Positions 37,213-46,952 of a DNA stretch of 64,000 nt are shown here, piece by piece. The DNA is from Rhodospirillales bacterium URHD0017. Its GTDB lineage: Bacteria > Pseudomonadota > Alphaproteobacteria > Reyranellales > Reyranellaceae. Location: NCBI GenBank assembly GCA_900110395.1, contig FODP01000002.1, positions 310,001 to 374,000 of the forward strand, written 5' to 3'. Below the pieces are notes generated by a model. That model ran no database searches. It was not told where the DNA came from and worked only from the letters and a program-made list of their open reading frames with translations. Position numbers and translations under genes: made by a program. Within the stretch, counting starts at the first letter, position 1. The number at the start of each line of letters is the position of its first letter.

Positions 37213-38715
37213 TCAGGGCTTTCCCCCGGGTGGTGACGGCGCGGTAACCGGGGCCACCGGCCGGCGCGGCACCAGCGGGGCGTTGCGGATCGACTGCAGG
37301 TCGATCTCCGGCATGGCCATGTCGAGATGCTTCAGGACCGCCTCGGCGAGCTCGTTGTAGCGGTCGAACCTGCGGCGAAGGCGGCCGCGCCATGCCGGCG
37401 CGCCGCCGTTGGCATGCAGCTCGTAGACCGATTCGCGATGGTCGAGGGCCGAGCCGACATGGTCCCAGGCCAGTTGCAGCAAGGCCGCCCGCTGCCTTGC
37501 GGTATAGCCGGCGCCGGCGAACGATTCCTCGAGGCCCTGGGCCATTGCGGGCTCGGCGAGATCCCGGTCGGTCGGCGCCACGACCAGCGAGGAACCCGGC
37601 AGGATGCGCAGGATCTCGCCCATCAGTGGTCGCGCCCGCAGCATCGCCAGGCTTCCCACCGAGACATGCAGATGATTGGGCGAGCAGTGGCCGAGCGGGG
37701 TGAATTCGGGGTCGAGCTCGGCCGCGGTCTGGCAGGTCCGCACGGTCTGCACGTCGGTGATCAGGTCGAGCAGGTAATCGATGGTCGCATCGTGCGAGAC
37801 GAGGCCCATCGCGTGCGTGCAGGCGAGCGCCAGGCCCAGCGTGAACTCGGCCTTGGAGAGCCAGCAGTAGAGCTGGTGCCAAAACAGCCAGCGCGCCACC
37901 TCGTCAGGCGACGGTTCGGTGAGGAAGATGCGGTCCCATGGGATCAGCACGTCGTCCAGCCACATCTGGCCGTCGAGTTCGTCGAAGCGGGCGCTGAGCG
38001 GTGCGCAAAACGGATTGGCGTCGCGGGCCACCGGCCGGCGACAGACCACGGTGACGCCCGGCGCATTGACCGCGACGACGAACGAGGCGCGGTGGCCGCC
38101 AACGTCGATGCCGCTATGTGAGCCGATATAGACGTCCTCGGCGAAGGCCGGGCTGGTGTGCATGCCGATCTTGCCGCGGATCACCAGGCCCTTGTCGGTC
38201 TCCTTGACGATCCTGAGCGCAGCTCGCTCGGCCGGATTCTCGCGCAGGCGATAGCCGATGGTGGCGGCGCCCGCGGCGAAGGTGAGAAAGCGGCCGGTGC
38301 GCGCGATCAGCGCGCGGTAGGCGTCGATACTGGCCAGTTGCTCCGGCGAGACGTTGCGCAGACCGACCGCGTGCTGGACGCCGAGCGCGATCAGATGGCC
38401 GTAAGCCGGCGTGTGGGTGATGTTGCCGGCGCTGAGGAACGTGGTGGCGGCAAAGCACCGGCCCATGCGCGAGAGATCCTCGGCGCTCTTCGGGACAAGG
38501 TAACCGACCGGCGAGCGGCAACCGCCGGCGTCCGGCGGCATGAGCAGGGTGTCCTGCCATTTCGGATCGAAGTGGCGATCGTACCAGGCGGCGTACTCGT
38601 CGACCATCGCGCGGGTCGCCGGATGGGTCGCGACGTCGTCGACCCGGCCTTCGCCCAGGATCCAGATGCGGCGCCCGTCGCGCAGGCTTTCGCGGTACTC
38701 GGCACCCGTTCGCAT
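37213..38715 (-). CDS. 4-hydroxyphenylacetate 3-monooxygenase (HpaB) family oxygenase
   Basis: 500 residues from the ATG at 38715, with AAGGAGG seven bases upstream. MRTGAEYRESLRDGRRIWIL is the standard HpaB/PvcC start; YLVPKSAEDLSRMGRCFA, NITHTPAYGHLIALG and FVVAVNAPGVTVVCRRPVAR follow, and DDVLIPWDRIFL near 300 is diagnostic. These enzymes use reduced FAD to hydroxylate phenols. The needed flavin reductase (HpaC) is not in the window. The C-terminus adds a Pro-rich tail. Divergent from a LysR gene that probably controls it. Confidence 0.9.
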   Translation of the reverse strand: MRTGAEYRESLRDGRRIWILGEGRVDDVATHPATRAMVDEYAAWYDRHFDPKWQDTLLMPPDAGGCRSPVGYLVPKSAEDLSRMGRCFAATTFLSAGNITHTPAYGHLIALGVQHAVGLRNVSPEQLASIDAYRALIARTGRFLTFAAGAATIGYRLRENPAERAALRIVKETDKGLVIRGKIGMHTSPAFAEDVYIGSHSGIDVGGHRASFVVAVNAPGVTVVCRRPVARDANPFCAPLSARFDELDGQMWLDDVLIPWDRIFLTEPSPDEVARWLFWHQLYCWLSKAEFTLGLALACTHAMGLVSHDATIDYLLDLITDVQTVRTCQTAAELDPEFTPLGHCSPNHLHVSVGSLAMLRARPLMGEILRILPGSSLVVAPTDRDLAEPAMAQGLEESFAGAGYTARQRAALLQLAWDHVGSALDHRESVYELHANGGAPAWRGRLRRRFDRYNELAEAVLKHLDMAMPEIDLQSIRNAPLVPRRPVAPVTAPSPPGGKP

Positions 38716-38792
38716 GCCCGGCCTCCTTGATCTTCGGCTTGACGCTACCGAAGAGGCCGGCATAACGAAACGGTCAAACGGCTCATAAGGAA

Positions 38793-38809
38793 CATAACCC
38801 ATGGTTATG
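38793..38809. promoter_or_regulatory. palindromic operator candidate over LysR start codon
   Basis: CATAACC-CAT-GGTTATG is a perfect 7-bp inverted repeat that includes the ATG at 38801. It lies in the 85-bp region between the divergent HpaB-family and LysR genes and could block LysR initiation when bound. Confidence 0.5.
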
Positions 38810-39748
38810 GTGACAATTGCCGAGCAGGAGCTCGCGGCGCGACTGCGCAAGATCAACCTCGATCTCCTGCCCGTGCTGCACGAGCTCCTGCGCACCAGGA
38901 GCGTCACGAGCACGGCGCGGTCCTTCAACATGACGCAACCCGCCGTCAGCCGGGCGCTGCGGCAGCTGCGCGGCGCCTTCGACGACCAGCTGCTGGTGTC
39001 GCCCGGTCGCAATGCCCGGCTCACCGACCGCGCCACGGCGCTGGCCGAGCCACTGGCCCGCACGCTCGGCGAGCTCGACCTGCTGCTGAAGCCGGCCGGG
39101 CCGTTCGATCCCGCCACCGAGACCGTCCATCTCGTGATCAACACCGCCGACTACGTCACGCAGCTGCTGGCGCCGATCCTCACCGGCATCTGCGCCCGCG
39201 AAGCGCCGCATGTCGTGCTGGAGTTCACCTGGGCCATAACGCGCACCGCCGAGGACCTCGCCGCGGTCGATTTCGTGATCGGCCCGCGCGCCTGGGGGCA
39301 GACGCTGGGCAAGCGGGTCGGCTCGCTGCCGCTGTGGCGCGACGAGATGGTGTGCCTGGCCGCGGCCTCGAACCGCGCCGTGCCGTCGCGCCTGACACCG
39401 GCGCAGTTCCGGGCGTCACGTTACGTGGCTTTCCGGCGCAGCCTCCGCATGACGCCGGAACTGCAGAACCAGCTGCAGCCGACCTCGCCGCTGGAAGTGG
39501 CGCCGGTCTGCACCGTCCCCAACTTCCTGGTGCTGGGCGCGATCGTCGAGAAGTCGGACTGCATCGCACTCCTGCCGCGCCGGGTAGCGCGCGAGCTGGC
39601 ACGTTCCGGCACGCTGCGCATCGTCGAGATCGCCTGGCCGCGCCGACACCTCTTCATCGACGCCTACTGGAGCCTCGCCACCAACAGCCGGCGGGGCCAC
39701 GCCTGGTTCCGCCAGTTGCTGGCCCGCGCCGTGGCCCAGCTGCCTTGA
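38801..39748 (+). CDS. LysR-family transcriptional regulator
   Basis: 315 residues. The helix-turn-helix at 17-75 (NLDLLPVLHELLRTRSVTST, FNMTQPAVSRALRQLR) is of the NodD/NahR type. The effector domain has VHLVINTADYVTQLLAPILT. The start is the ATG at 38801, though an ATG at 38807 is equally possible. Divergent from the HpaB-family gene; NodD/NahR-type regulators often sense aromatic compounds, which fits. No ribosome site is obvious apart from AAGGAA 12 bases upstream. Confidence 0.9.
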   Translation: MVMVTIAEQELAARLRKINLDLLPVLHELLRTRSVTSTARSFNMTQPAVSRALRQLRGAFDDQLLVSPGRNARLTDRATALAEPLARTLGELDLLLKPAGPFDPATETVHLVINTADYVTQLLAPILTGICAREAPHVVLEFTWAITRTAEDLAAVDFVIGPRAWGQTLGKRVGSLPLWRDEMVCLAAASNRAVPSRLTPAQFRASRYVAFRRSLRMTPELQNQLQPTSPLEVAPVCTVPNFLVLGAIVEKSDCIALLPRRVARELARSGTLRIVEIAWPRRHLFIDAYWSLATNSRRGHAWFRQLLARAVAQLP

Positions 39749-39754
39749 TCTTGT

Positions 39755-39895
39755 CTTCCGGACCGCGAGCTTCCAGCTCGCTCATATCTGTCGTCCTGAG
39801 CGCAGCGAAGGACCTCATCGCCGCTTGCGACCGGCATGAGATCCTTCGCTGCGCTCAGGATGACAAGAGGCGGGCCTGGAGGCCCGCGGTCCGGC
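39755..39895. repeat. composite palindromic repeat
   Basis: The first 31 bp (39755-39785) equal 22250-22280. Then a 29-bp inverted repeat (39790-39818 with 39836-39864, two mismatches) follows. It sits between the convergent LysR and membrane-protein genes. A CCGCGGTCCGG end mirrors the start. Confidence 0.8.
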
Positions 39896-39904
39896 AGGCC
39901 TCCG

Positions 39905-40171
39905 TCACCGCTTCGGATCGGTGATGTCCTCGAATTCCTTGAGATGGCTCGGCGCCCAGCGGTGGTCGCGAGCCTGCTCGATCCAGCGGTTGAGCCGCGG
40001 CCAGCGCCGCCGCGCGTCCTTGACCCAGCGCCGCCCGGTCTCGAACTCGGTGGCAAGCAGGTAGAGCGCGATCACGAAAAAGATCCAGCCCTGCAGGATC
40101 GGCAGCAGCCCGCCGACCACGGACATGAGGAGGCAGAAGACGATGGCGACTGCCATCAAGGGCTTGCGCAC
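39905..40171 (-). CDS. small membrane protein
   Basis: 88 residues. One or two membrane segments at about 5-45 (LMAVAIVFCLLMSVVGGLLP, WIFFVIALYLLATEF), then a basic, Trp-rich cytoplasmic tail (RRWVKDARRRWPRLNRWIEQ). The LP-x5-W-x-n-LATEF pattern recalls PGPGW-type small membrane proteins, but the PGPGW motif itself is absent (LPILQGW). It lies nine bp after lpdA and is probably the last gene of the TCA operon. Function unknown. Confidence 0.7.
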   Translation of the reverse strand: MRKPLMAVAIVFCLLMSVVGGLLPILQGWIFFVIALYLLATEFETGRRWVKDARRRWPRLNRWIEQARDHRWAPSHLKEFEDITDPKR

Positions 40172-40180
40172 GAAGACCCC

Positions 40181-41593
40181 TTACAGATGAATCGGCTTGT
40201 CCCAGGCCGCCAGCGCCGCTTCCTTCATGGCCTCGTTGACCGTGGGATGGGCGTGGCAGACGCGGCCGATATCCTCGGCCGAAGCGGAGAACTCCATGGC
40301 CATGCCGGCTTCGGCGATCATGGTGCCGGCTTCGGCGCCGATGATGTGCACGCCCAGGACCTTGTCGGTCACCTTGTCGGCCAGAACCTTCACGAAACCC
40401 TCCGTCGCGCCGTTGGCGCGGCTACGCGGATCGGCGGTGAACGGATACTTGCCGATCTTGTAGGCAACGCCGGCCGCTTTCAGTTGTTCCTCGGTCTTGC
40501 CGACCCACGCCACCTCGGGCTGGGTGTAGATGATCGAGGGCACAAGTTCCCAGTTCACGTGGCCCTTCTGGCCGACGATGGTCTCGACGCAGGCAACGCC
40601 GTCCTCGCTCGCCTTGTGCGCCAGCATCGGGCCGTCGATCACGTCGCCGATGGCGTAGATGCCGGGTACCGAGGTCTGGAAATGCGCATCGACGGCAATG
40701 CGGCCGCGTTCGGTCAGCTTCACGCCGGCCTTCTCGAGGCCGAGCCCTTCGATGAACGGCCGCCGGCCGATGCAGACCAGCACGATGTCGGCCTGCACGG
40801 TCTCGGCCGCGCCACCCTTGGCCGGCTCGACCGTCAAGGTCACGCCCTGCCCCGAGGCATCGGCCTTGGTCACCTTGGAACCGAGCTTGAACGTCAGGCC
40901 TTGCTTGGCAAGCGCGCGCTGGAAGTGCCTGGTGACCTCGTCGTCGACGCCGGGCGTGATGCGGTCGAGGAACTCGATCACCGTCACCTCCGCGCCGAGC
41001 CGGCGCCACACCGAGCCCAGCTCGAGGCCGATGATGCCGGCGCCGACCACGACGAGATGTTTGGGCACCTCGGCCAGCTCCAGTGCGCCAGTCGACGACA
41101 CGATCTTCTTTTCGTCCACGGTGACTCCAGGCAACGGCGTCACTTCCGAGCCCGAGGCTATGAGGATGTTCTTGGTGGCGAGCGCGTCCTTCACCGCGCC
41201 GTCGTCGCCCAATACCGACACCGCGCCTGCCTTGTCGATGCGGCCGGTGCCCTGGAACGAAGTGATCTTGTTCTTGCGGAACAGGAAGGCGACGCCCTTG
41301 GTGGTGGCGTCCACCACCTCACCCTTGCGCTTCATGAGCTGGCCGAAGTTGAGCTTGGGCGGCGCCAGCACGATGCCGTGTTCGGCGAGATCGTGGCCCG
41401 CTTCCTCGAACAGGTGCGAAGACTGCAGCAGCGCCTTGGAGGGGATACAGCCGACATTGAGGCAGGTGCCGCCGAAGGTCGCGCGCTTCTCGACCATGGC
41501 GACCTTCATGCCGAGCTGGGCGGCGCGGATTGCCGCCACATAGCCGCCCGGTCCGGCGCCGATCACGACGAGATCGAAGGTTTCGTTTGCCAT
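40181..41593 (-). CDS. lpdA: dihydrolipoyl dehydrogenase (E3)
   Basis: 470 residues. FAD-binding VVIGAGPGGYVAAIRAAQLG, redox-active disulfide GGTCLNVGCIPSKALL near 45, NAD-binding VVGAGIIGLELGSVWRRLG near 180, and the C-terminal catalytic HAHPTVNEAMKEAAL near 450. It reoxidises dihydrolipoyl groups of the 2-oxoglutarate dehydrogenase complex using NAD. It follows sucB with a 127-bp gap that holds a 27-bp inverted repeat. Confidence 0.98.
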   Translation of the reverse strand: MANETFDLVVIGAGPGGYVAAIRAAQLGMKVAMVEKRATFGGTCLNVGCIPSKALLQSSHLFEEAGHDLAEHGIVLAPPKLNFGQLMKRKGEVVDATTKGVAFLFRKNKITSFQGTGRIDKAGAVSVLGDDGAVKDALATKNILIASGSEVTPLPGVTVDEKKIVSSTGALELAEVPKHLVVVGAGIIGLELGSVWRRLGAEVTVIEFLDRITPGVDDEVTRHFQRALAKQGLTFKLGSKVTKADASGQGVTLTVEPAKGGAAETVQADIVLVCIGRRPFIEGLGLEKAGVKLTERGRIAVDAHFQTSVPGIYAIGDVIDGPMLAHKASEDGVACVETIVGQKGHVNWELVPSIIYTQPEVAWVGKTEEQLKAAGVAYKIGKYPFTADPRSRANGATEGFVKVLADKVTDKVLGVHIIGAEAGTMIAEAGMAMEFSASAEDIGRVCHAHPTVNEAMKEAALAAWDKPIHL

Positions 41594-41620
41594 GACGCTA
41601 CACCGCCTGTCGCAACACTA

Positions 41621-41691
41621 CTGTCATCCCGAGCGTAGCGAGGGACCTTCCCTGGCCCCTCAAGGGTCCCTCGCTACGCTCGGGATGACAG
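41621..41691. repeat. 27-bp perfect inverted repeat between sucB and lpdA
   Basis: 41621-41647 pairs exactly with 41665-41691 across a 17-bp loop. It begins CTGTCATCCCGAGCG, a widespread style of bacterial intergenic palindrome. In the operon RNA it would form a stable stem between two genes. Confidence 0.85.
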
Positions 41692-41720
41692 TCTTGGCGT
41701 AGCGACATGGGTGCGTCCCC

Positions 41721-42995
41721 TCAAACGCCGAGCAGCAGGCGCTCCGGATCCTCGATGCATTCCTTGACGCGCACCAGGAACAGCACGGCCTCGCGGCCGT
41801 CGACGATACGGTGGTCGTAAGACACCGCGAGGTACATCATCGGCCGCACCTTGACCTCGCCGCCGACCACCATGGGGCGCGGCTGGATCTTGTGCATGCC
41901 GAGGATGGCCGACTGCGGCGGATTGAGGATCGGCGTCGACATCAGCGAGCCGTAGACGCCGCCGTTGGAGACGGTGAAGGTGCCGCCGGTCAGCTCGGCG
42001 ATCGAGAGCTTGCCGTCGCGCGCCTTGCGGCCGAGCTCGCCGATCGTCTTCTCGATGTCGCCGAACGACTTCTGGTCGGCGTCGCGCACCACCGGAACCA
42101 CCAGGCCCTGCGGCGTGCCGACGGCGACGCCGATGTCGTAGTAGTTCTTGTAGACGATGTCGTCGCCCTCGATCTCGCCATTGACCGCCGGCAGCTCCTT
42201 AAGCCCGGCGATGCACGCCTTGACGAAGAACGACATGAAGCCCAGTCGCGCGCCGTGCTTCTTCTCGAAGTCGTCCTTCAACCGCTCGCGCAGCGCCATC
42301 ACGTTGGTCATGTCCACCTCGTTGAAGGTGGTGAGCATGGCCGCGGTGTTCTGCGCTTCCTTGAGGCGATTGGCGATGGTGCGGCGCAGCCGCGTCATGC
42401 GCACCCGCTCCTCGCGGTCGGCGCGCGCGCGCGGCCCGCCCGGCGCCGCGGGCTTCGCGGCCGGCGCCGTCGACGCCGGGATCGACGAGAGGGCCGCCAT
42501 CACGTCGGCCTTGGTGGCGCGGCCGTCCTTGCCCGTGGGCTGGATGGCCGATGGCGTAACGCCAGTCTCTTCGACCAGCTTGCGTGTGGCCGGGCCGGAG
42601 GCAGCGATGTTGGCGTTGGCCGCGGCAGGAGCGACAACGGGAGCAGAAGGAGCAACGGGTGCGGGGCTCGGTGCCGGTGGAGGTGCAGCTGCAGGCGCCG
42701 GCCTGGGCGGCGCCGCCGGCGGTGCAGCAGCGGGCTTCGCAGCCGCCGCACCCGCGGCGCCAGCCTCGATGTGGCACAGCACGCCGCCGACCTGGACGGT
42801 GGCGCCTTCCTCGACGGCAAGGTCGACCATGGTGCCGGCCACCGTGGCATTCACCTCGACGGTGACCTTGTCGGTCTCCAGTTCGCACAGAGGCTGGTCG
42901 ATGGTGACGGCATCGCCCGCCTTGACCAGCCACTTGGCGACGGTCGCCTCGGTGACCGATTCACCCAGCGCGGGGACCTTGATCTCGACGGCCAT
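41721..42995 (-). CDS. sucB: 2-oxoglutarate dehydrogenase E2, dihydrolipoyl succinyltransferase
   Basis: 424 residues. One lipoyl domain at 1-75 with the modified Lys in [10 protein letters not shown], an Ala/Pro-rich linker at about 80-120, a peripheral subunit-binding domain at 125-165 ([20 protein letters not shown]), and the catalytic domain with [12 protein letters not shown] near 395 (His and Asp). [20 protein letters not shown] and [12 protein letters not shown] are also typical. It transfers succinyl groups to CoA. Lies between sucA and lpdA. Confidence 0.98.
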   Translation of the reverse strand: MAVEIKVPALGESVTEATVAKWLVKAGDAVTIDQPLCELETDKVTVEVNATVAGTMVDLAVEEGATVQVGGVLCHIEAGAAGAAAAKPAAAPPAAPPRPAPAAAPPPAPSPAPVAPSAPVVAPAAANANIAASGPATRKLVEETGVTPSAIQPTGKDGRATKADVMAALSSIPASTAPAAKPAAPGGPRARADREERVRMTRLRRTIANRLKEAQNTAAMLTTFNEVDMTNVMALRERLKDDFEKKHGARLGFMSFFVKACIAGLKELPAVNGEIEGDDIVYKNYYDIGVAVGTPQGLVVPVVRDADQKSFGDIEKTIGELGRKARDGKLSIAELTGGTFTVSNGGVYGSLMSTPILNPPQSAILGMHKIQPRPMVVGGEVKVRPMMYLAVSYDHRIVDGREAVLFLVRVKECIEDPERLLLGV

Positions 42996-43033
42996 TTAAA
43001 AACCCTCCTCAGCGCGCGCTCAGGCAGCCAAAC

Positions 43034-45949
43034 TCAAGCCAGCGTCAGCGCGCGGTCGACCAGATCGGCCTGTTCCTTGACGTGCGTGCGCGCCGAGCCG
43101 GTTGCCGGCGAGGCCGATTCCGGCCGGCCGATATAGACCGGCCGCGTCGACTTCACGTTGAGCCCGGCAAGCGCCCGCTCGATGCGGCGATCGGCGAAAT
43201 GCCAGGCGCCCATGTTCTCGGGCTCCTCCTGGCACCACACCACCTCGGCGCTGGGATACTGCGACAGCCGCACGCCGAGCCGGCTGAACGGGAACGGGTA
43301 GAGCTGCTCGATGCGCAGGATGGCAATGTCCTCGATCTTGCGCTTGCGGCGCTCGGCCACGAGGTCGAAGTAGACCTTGCCCGAGCACAGGATGACGCGC
43401 CGGACCTTGGCGTCGTCGAGCTTGTCGGTTTCCGCCAGGATGCGGCGGAACGACGTGCCCGGCCCGAAATCGGCCAGGGTCGAGACGCAATCCTTGTGGC
43501 GCAGCAGCGACTTCGGCGTCATCACCACCAACGGCTTGCGGAACGAGCGGCGCATCTGGCGGCGGAGCGCGTGGAAGTAGTTGGCTGGCGTCGTCGGCAC
43601 GACGACCTGCCAGTTATCCTCGGCCGAGAGCTGCAGGTAGCGCTCGAGACGGGCCGAGCTGTGCTCCGGTCCCTGGCCCTCGTAGCCGTGCGGCAGCAGC
43701 ATCACCAGGCCGTTCATGCGCAGCCACTTGCTCTCGCCCGAGCAGATGAACTGGTCGATGATGACCTGCGCGCCGTTGGCGAAGTCGCCGAACTGTGCTT
43801 CCCACATCACCAGCGCGTTCGGCTCGGCCGACGAATAGCCGTACTCGAAGCCCAGCACGCCCGCTTCGTTCAGCGGGCTGTCGATCACCTCGAAGCGCGC
43901 CTGCTCGGAGGCGACGTGGTTCAGCGGGATGTACTTGCTCTCGTTGGTCTGGTCGACCAGCACCGAATGGCGCTGCGAGAAGGTGCCACGGCCGGAATCC
44001 TGGCCGCTCAGCCGCACCGGCGTGCTTTCGGCCAGCAACGTGCCCCAGGCCAGCGCCTCGCCGGTCGCCCAGTCGATGTTCTCGCCGGTGTCGATGGTCT
44101 TGCGCTTCTCCTGGAGCTGACGCGCGATCTTGCGATTGAGGTCGAAGCCCTTGGGCGCTTGGCTGAGCGCATGTCCCACCGCGGTCAGCCGGTCAAGATC
44201 GACGGCGGTCACACCCTTGCGGTCTTCCTCGCCCGGCGCGACCGTAAAGCCGGCCCAGCGGCCTTCCAGCCAGTCGGCCTTGTTGGGCTTGTACTGGGTC
44301 GCGGCCTCGAGCGCCTTGTCGAGCCTCTCGCGCAACGCCGCGTCGAGCCCGGCCACGTCGGCCGCGGTGACCACACCCTCGGCCTCGAGCCGCGCCGCAT
44401 AGACCTCTTTCACCGTCTTGTGCGCGCCGATCTCCTTGTACATCAGCGGCTGGGTGAACATCGGCTCGTCCGACTCGTTGTGGCCGTGCCGGCGATAGCA
44501 GAACATGTCGATGACGATGTCGCGCTTGAAGTGCTGGCGATATTCGGTGGCGATGCGCGAGACGTGGACCACGGCCTCGGGGTCGTCGCCATTCACGTGC
44601 AGGATCGGCGCCTGCACGATCTTGGCGACCTCGGTGCAATAGGGACCCGAGCGCGAGTAGGTCGGCAGCGTCGTGAAGCCGATCTGGTTGTTGACCACGT
44701 AGTGGATGGTGCCGCCGATGCGGTAACCCCCGAGATCGGAGAGGTCGAGGCTCTCGGCCACCAGGCCCTGGCCGGCGAAGGCCGCGTCGCCGTGCATCAG
44801 GATGGCCATGACCTGGCCGCGATCGACATCGCCGCGCTGGTCCTGCTTGGCGCGCGCTTTGCCCAGCACCACGGGATTGACCGCCTCGAGGTGCGAGGGG
44901 TTGGGCGCCAGCGAGACGTGGATGGTGGTGCCGTCGAACTCGCGATCGGCCGAGGCGCCGAGATGGTATTTCACGTCGCCCGAGCCGCGCATTTCCTCGG
45001 GTTGTGAGGAGCGGCCCTGGAATTCCGAGAACAGCGCCGTGTAGCTCTTGTGCAGGACATGCACGAGCGTGTTGAGGCGGCCGCGATGGGGCATGCCGAT
45101 CACGACGTCGCGAATGCCGAGCTGGCCGCCACGCTTCAGGATCTGCTCGATGCCGGGGATCAGCGATTCGCCGCCGTCGAGGCCGAAGCGCTTGGTGCCG
45201 ACGAACTTCACGCCGAGATAGCGCTCCAGGCCTTCAGCCTCGACGACGCGCTGCAGGATCATGCGGCGGCCTTCGACGGTGAACTCGGTGTGGTTCTCGA
45301 TGTGCTCGATGCGCTCCTGGATCCACGCCTTCTGGTCAGGATCGGAGATGTGCATGTACTCCACGCCGATCTTGCCGCAGTAGGTCTTGCGCAGTCGGTC
45401 CCAGATTTGGCGCAGGGTGGCCGATTCGCCCAAGCCCAGCGAGCCGAAGATCAGGATCGGGCGATCCCAGTCGTTCTCGCCGAAGCCGTAGGTCGCCGGA
45501 TCGAGCTCGCGATGCAGCTCGCGCTTGATCAGGCCGAGCGGATCGAGGTCGGCTTCGAGATGGCCGCGGATGCGGTAGGAGCGGATCAGCAGGAAGGCGC
45601 GCGAGGTGTCATGCGCGGCGGCGCGGACCTCCTCTTCGGTCTTGCCGGCGAGGGCCGCCGCGGCGGCGCCGTTGGCCTTGTCGCTTGCTTGGCCATTGCC
45701 TTTGACGTTGCGGTTGGCCGGCGACGGCAGCGTCTCGGGATCGACCGCGCCGATCACCCGCGCACCGTTGGGGGCCCACGAGGCGCCGCGCACCTCGGCC
45801 AGCACATCGCCCTTCTGCTCGGCCAGCGCCTCGAAGAAGGTGCGCCATTCGCCGTCTACGGCATTGGGATCGCCCAGATAACGCGCGTACAGCTCTTCGA
45901 TGAACGGGGCGTTGGCGCCGAACAGGAACGATGTCTGCTCTGCTTGCAT
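43034..45949 (-). CDS. sucA: 2-oxoglutarate dehydrogenase E1
   Basis: 971 residues. N-terminal FLFGANAPFIEELYARYLGD is the usual SucA start. GMPHRGRLNTLVHVLHKS near 275 and the thiamine diphosphate site MHGDAAFAGQGLVAESLDLS (about 392) with NNQIGFTT follow; the C-terminal part has EAQFGDFANGAQVIIDQFI. It decarboxylates 2-oxoglutarate and passes the succinyl group to SucB. Length fits the family. A palindromic repeat fills the gap to sucD. Confidence 0.98.
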   Translation of the reverse strand: MQAEQTSFLFGANAPFIEELYARYLGDPNAVDGEWRTFFEALAEQKGDVLAEVRGASWAPNGARVIGAVDPETLPSPANRNVKGNGQASDKANGAAAAALAGKTEEEVRAAAHDTSRAFLLIRSYRIRGHLEADLDPLGLIKRELHRELDPATYGFGENDWDRPILIFGSLGLGESATLRQIWDRLRKTYCGKIGVEYMHISDPDQKAWIQERIEHIENHTEFTVEGRRMILQRVVEAEGLERYLGVKFVGTKRFGLDGGESLIPGIEQILKRGGQLGIRDVVIGMPHRGRLNTLVHVLHKSYTALFSEFQGRSSQPEEMRGSGDVKYHLGASADREFDGTTIHVSLAPNPSHLEAVNPVVLGKARAKQDQRGDVDRGQVMAILMHGDAAFAGQGLVAESLDLSDLGGYRIGGTIHYVVNNQIGFTTLPTYSRSGPYCTEVAKIVQAPILHVNGDDPEAVVHVSRIATEYRQHFKRDIVIDMFCYRRHGHNESDEPMFTQPLMYKEIGAHKTVKEVYAARLEAEGVVTAADVAGLDAALRERLDKALEAATQYKPNKADWLEGRWAGFTVAPGEEDRKGVTAVDLDRLTAVGHALSQAPKGFDLNRKIARQLQEKRKTIDTGENIDWATGEALAWGTLLAESTPVRLSGQDSGRGTFSQRHSVLVDQTNESKYIPLNHVASEQARFEVIDSPLNEAGVLGFEYGYSSAEPNALVMWEAQFGDFANGAQVIIDQFICSGESKWLRMNGLVMLLPHGYEGQGPEHSSARLERYLQLSAEDNWQVVVPTTPANYFHALRRQMRRSFRKPLVVMTPKSLLRHKDCVSTLADFGPGTSFRRILAETDKLDDAKVRRVILCSGKVYFDLVAERRKRKIEDIAILRIEQLYPFPFSRLGVRLSQYPSAEVVWCQEEPENMGAWHFADRRIERALAGLNVKSTRPVYIGRPESASPATGSARTHVKEQADLVDRALTLA

Positions 45950-45969
45950 TGGCCTTTACTCCTCTTCCT

Positions 45970-46062
45970 CCTCTCCCCCGCTAGGGGGAGAGGTTGGGTG
46001 AGGGGGTTAAAGACGGCCGTCGAAGCCCCCTCACCTAGCCTCTCCCCCTAGCGCGGGAGAGG
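45970..46062. repeat. palindromic repeat, CTCTCCCCC family
   Basis: CCTCTCCCCC (45970-45979) pairs with GGGGGAGAGG (45984-45993); GGTTGGGTGAGGGGG and CCCCCTCACCTAGCC follow and pair, and a second CTCTCCCCC hairpin ends the unit. Same family as 36426-36529. Located between sucD and sucA on the same transcript strand. Confidence 0.8.
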
Positions 46063-46076
46063 AACATGATGTGGTG

Positions 46077-46952
46077 TCAGCCCTTCATCGCTTTCAGCAT
46101 TTCCTCGCCCAAGGCGGCGGGGGAATCGGCGACGCTGATCCCTGCCGAACGCATGGCGTGGACCTTGAACTCGGCGGTGTCCTGACCACCCGAGATGACG
46201 GCGCCGGCATGGCCCATGCGACGGCCCGGCGGCGCGGTGCGGCCGGCGATGAAGCCCACCACCGGTTTCTTGGTCTTGCTGGCCTTGATGAATTCGGCGC
46301 CCTTGACCTCGGCGTCGCCGCCGATCTCGCCGATCATGACGATGCCCTTGGTCTCGGGATCGGCCAGCAGCATCTCCAGGCACTCGACGAAGTTGGTGCC
46401 GTTCACCGGATCGCCGCCGATGCCGATGCAGGTCGTCTGGCCGAGGCCCACCGCGCTGGTCTGAGCCACCGCCTCGTAGGTGAGCGTGCCCGAACGCGAG
46501 ATGATGCCGATCGAGCCGCGTTTGTGTATGTGGCCCGGCATGATGCCGATCTTGCATTCACCCGGCGTGATGACGCCCGGGCAGTTGGGCCCGATCAGCC
46601 GCGACTTGGAGCCGGCCAGCACGCGCTTGACCTCGACCATGTCGAGCACCGGGATGCCCTCGGTGATGCAGACCACCAGCGGGATCTCCGCGTCGACCGC
46701 CTCGAGGATCGAATCGGCGGCATAGGGCGCCGGCACATAGATCACGCTCGCCGTGGCGCCGGTCTTGGCGACGGCTTCGGACACGGTGTCGAACACCGGC
46801 AGGTCGAGATGGGTGGTGCCGCCCTTACCGGGCGTGACGCCGCCCACCATCTTGGTGCCGTAGGCAATCGCCTGCTCGGAATGGAACGTGCCCTGCGAGC
46901 CGGTGAAGCCCTGGCAGATCACCTTGGTGTTCTTGTCGACCAGAACGGCCAT
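46077..46952 (-). CDS. sucD: succinyl-CoA synthetase alpha subunit
   Basis: 291 residues. The CoA-binding Rossmann domain opens [37 protein letters not shown] follows, and the phosphohistidine is in [14 protein letters not shown] near residue 250. It forms the heterodimer with SucC that makes succinate plus ATP (or GTP). Its ATG overlaps the sucC stop by one base (TGATG), coupling translation. Length typical. Confidence 0.98.
   Translation of the reverse strand: MAVLVDKNTKVICQGFTGSQGTFHSEQAIAYGTKMVGGVTPGKGGTTHLDLPVFDTVSEAVAKTGATASVIYVPAPYAADSILEAVDAEIPLVVCITEGIPVLDMVEVKRVLAGSKSRLIGPNCPGVITPGECKIGIMPGHIHKRGSIGIISRSGTLTYEAVAQTSAVGLGQTTCIGIGGDPVNGTNFVECLEMLLADPETKGIVMIGEIGGDAEVKGAEFIKASKTKKPVVGFIAGRTAPPGRRMGHAGAVISGGQDTAEFKVHAMRSAGISVADSPAALGEEMLKAMKG

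Noticed and set aside
43082..45007. 641-codon plus-strand frame opposite sucA
   Set aside because: GC-rich antisense shadow; lacks motifs and lies entirely over a clear sucA gene. The same holds for frames opposite proB, smc, atpD and mdh.
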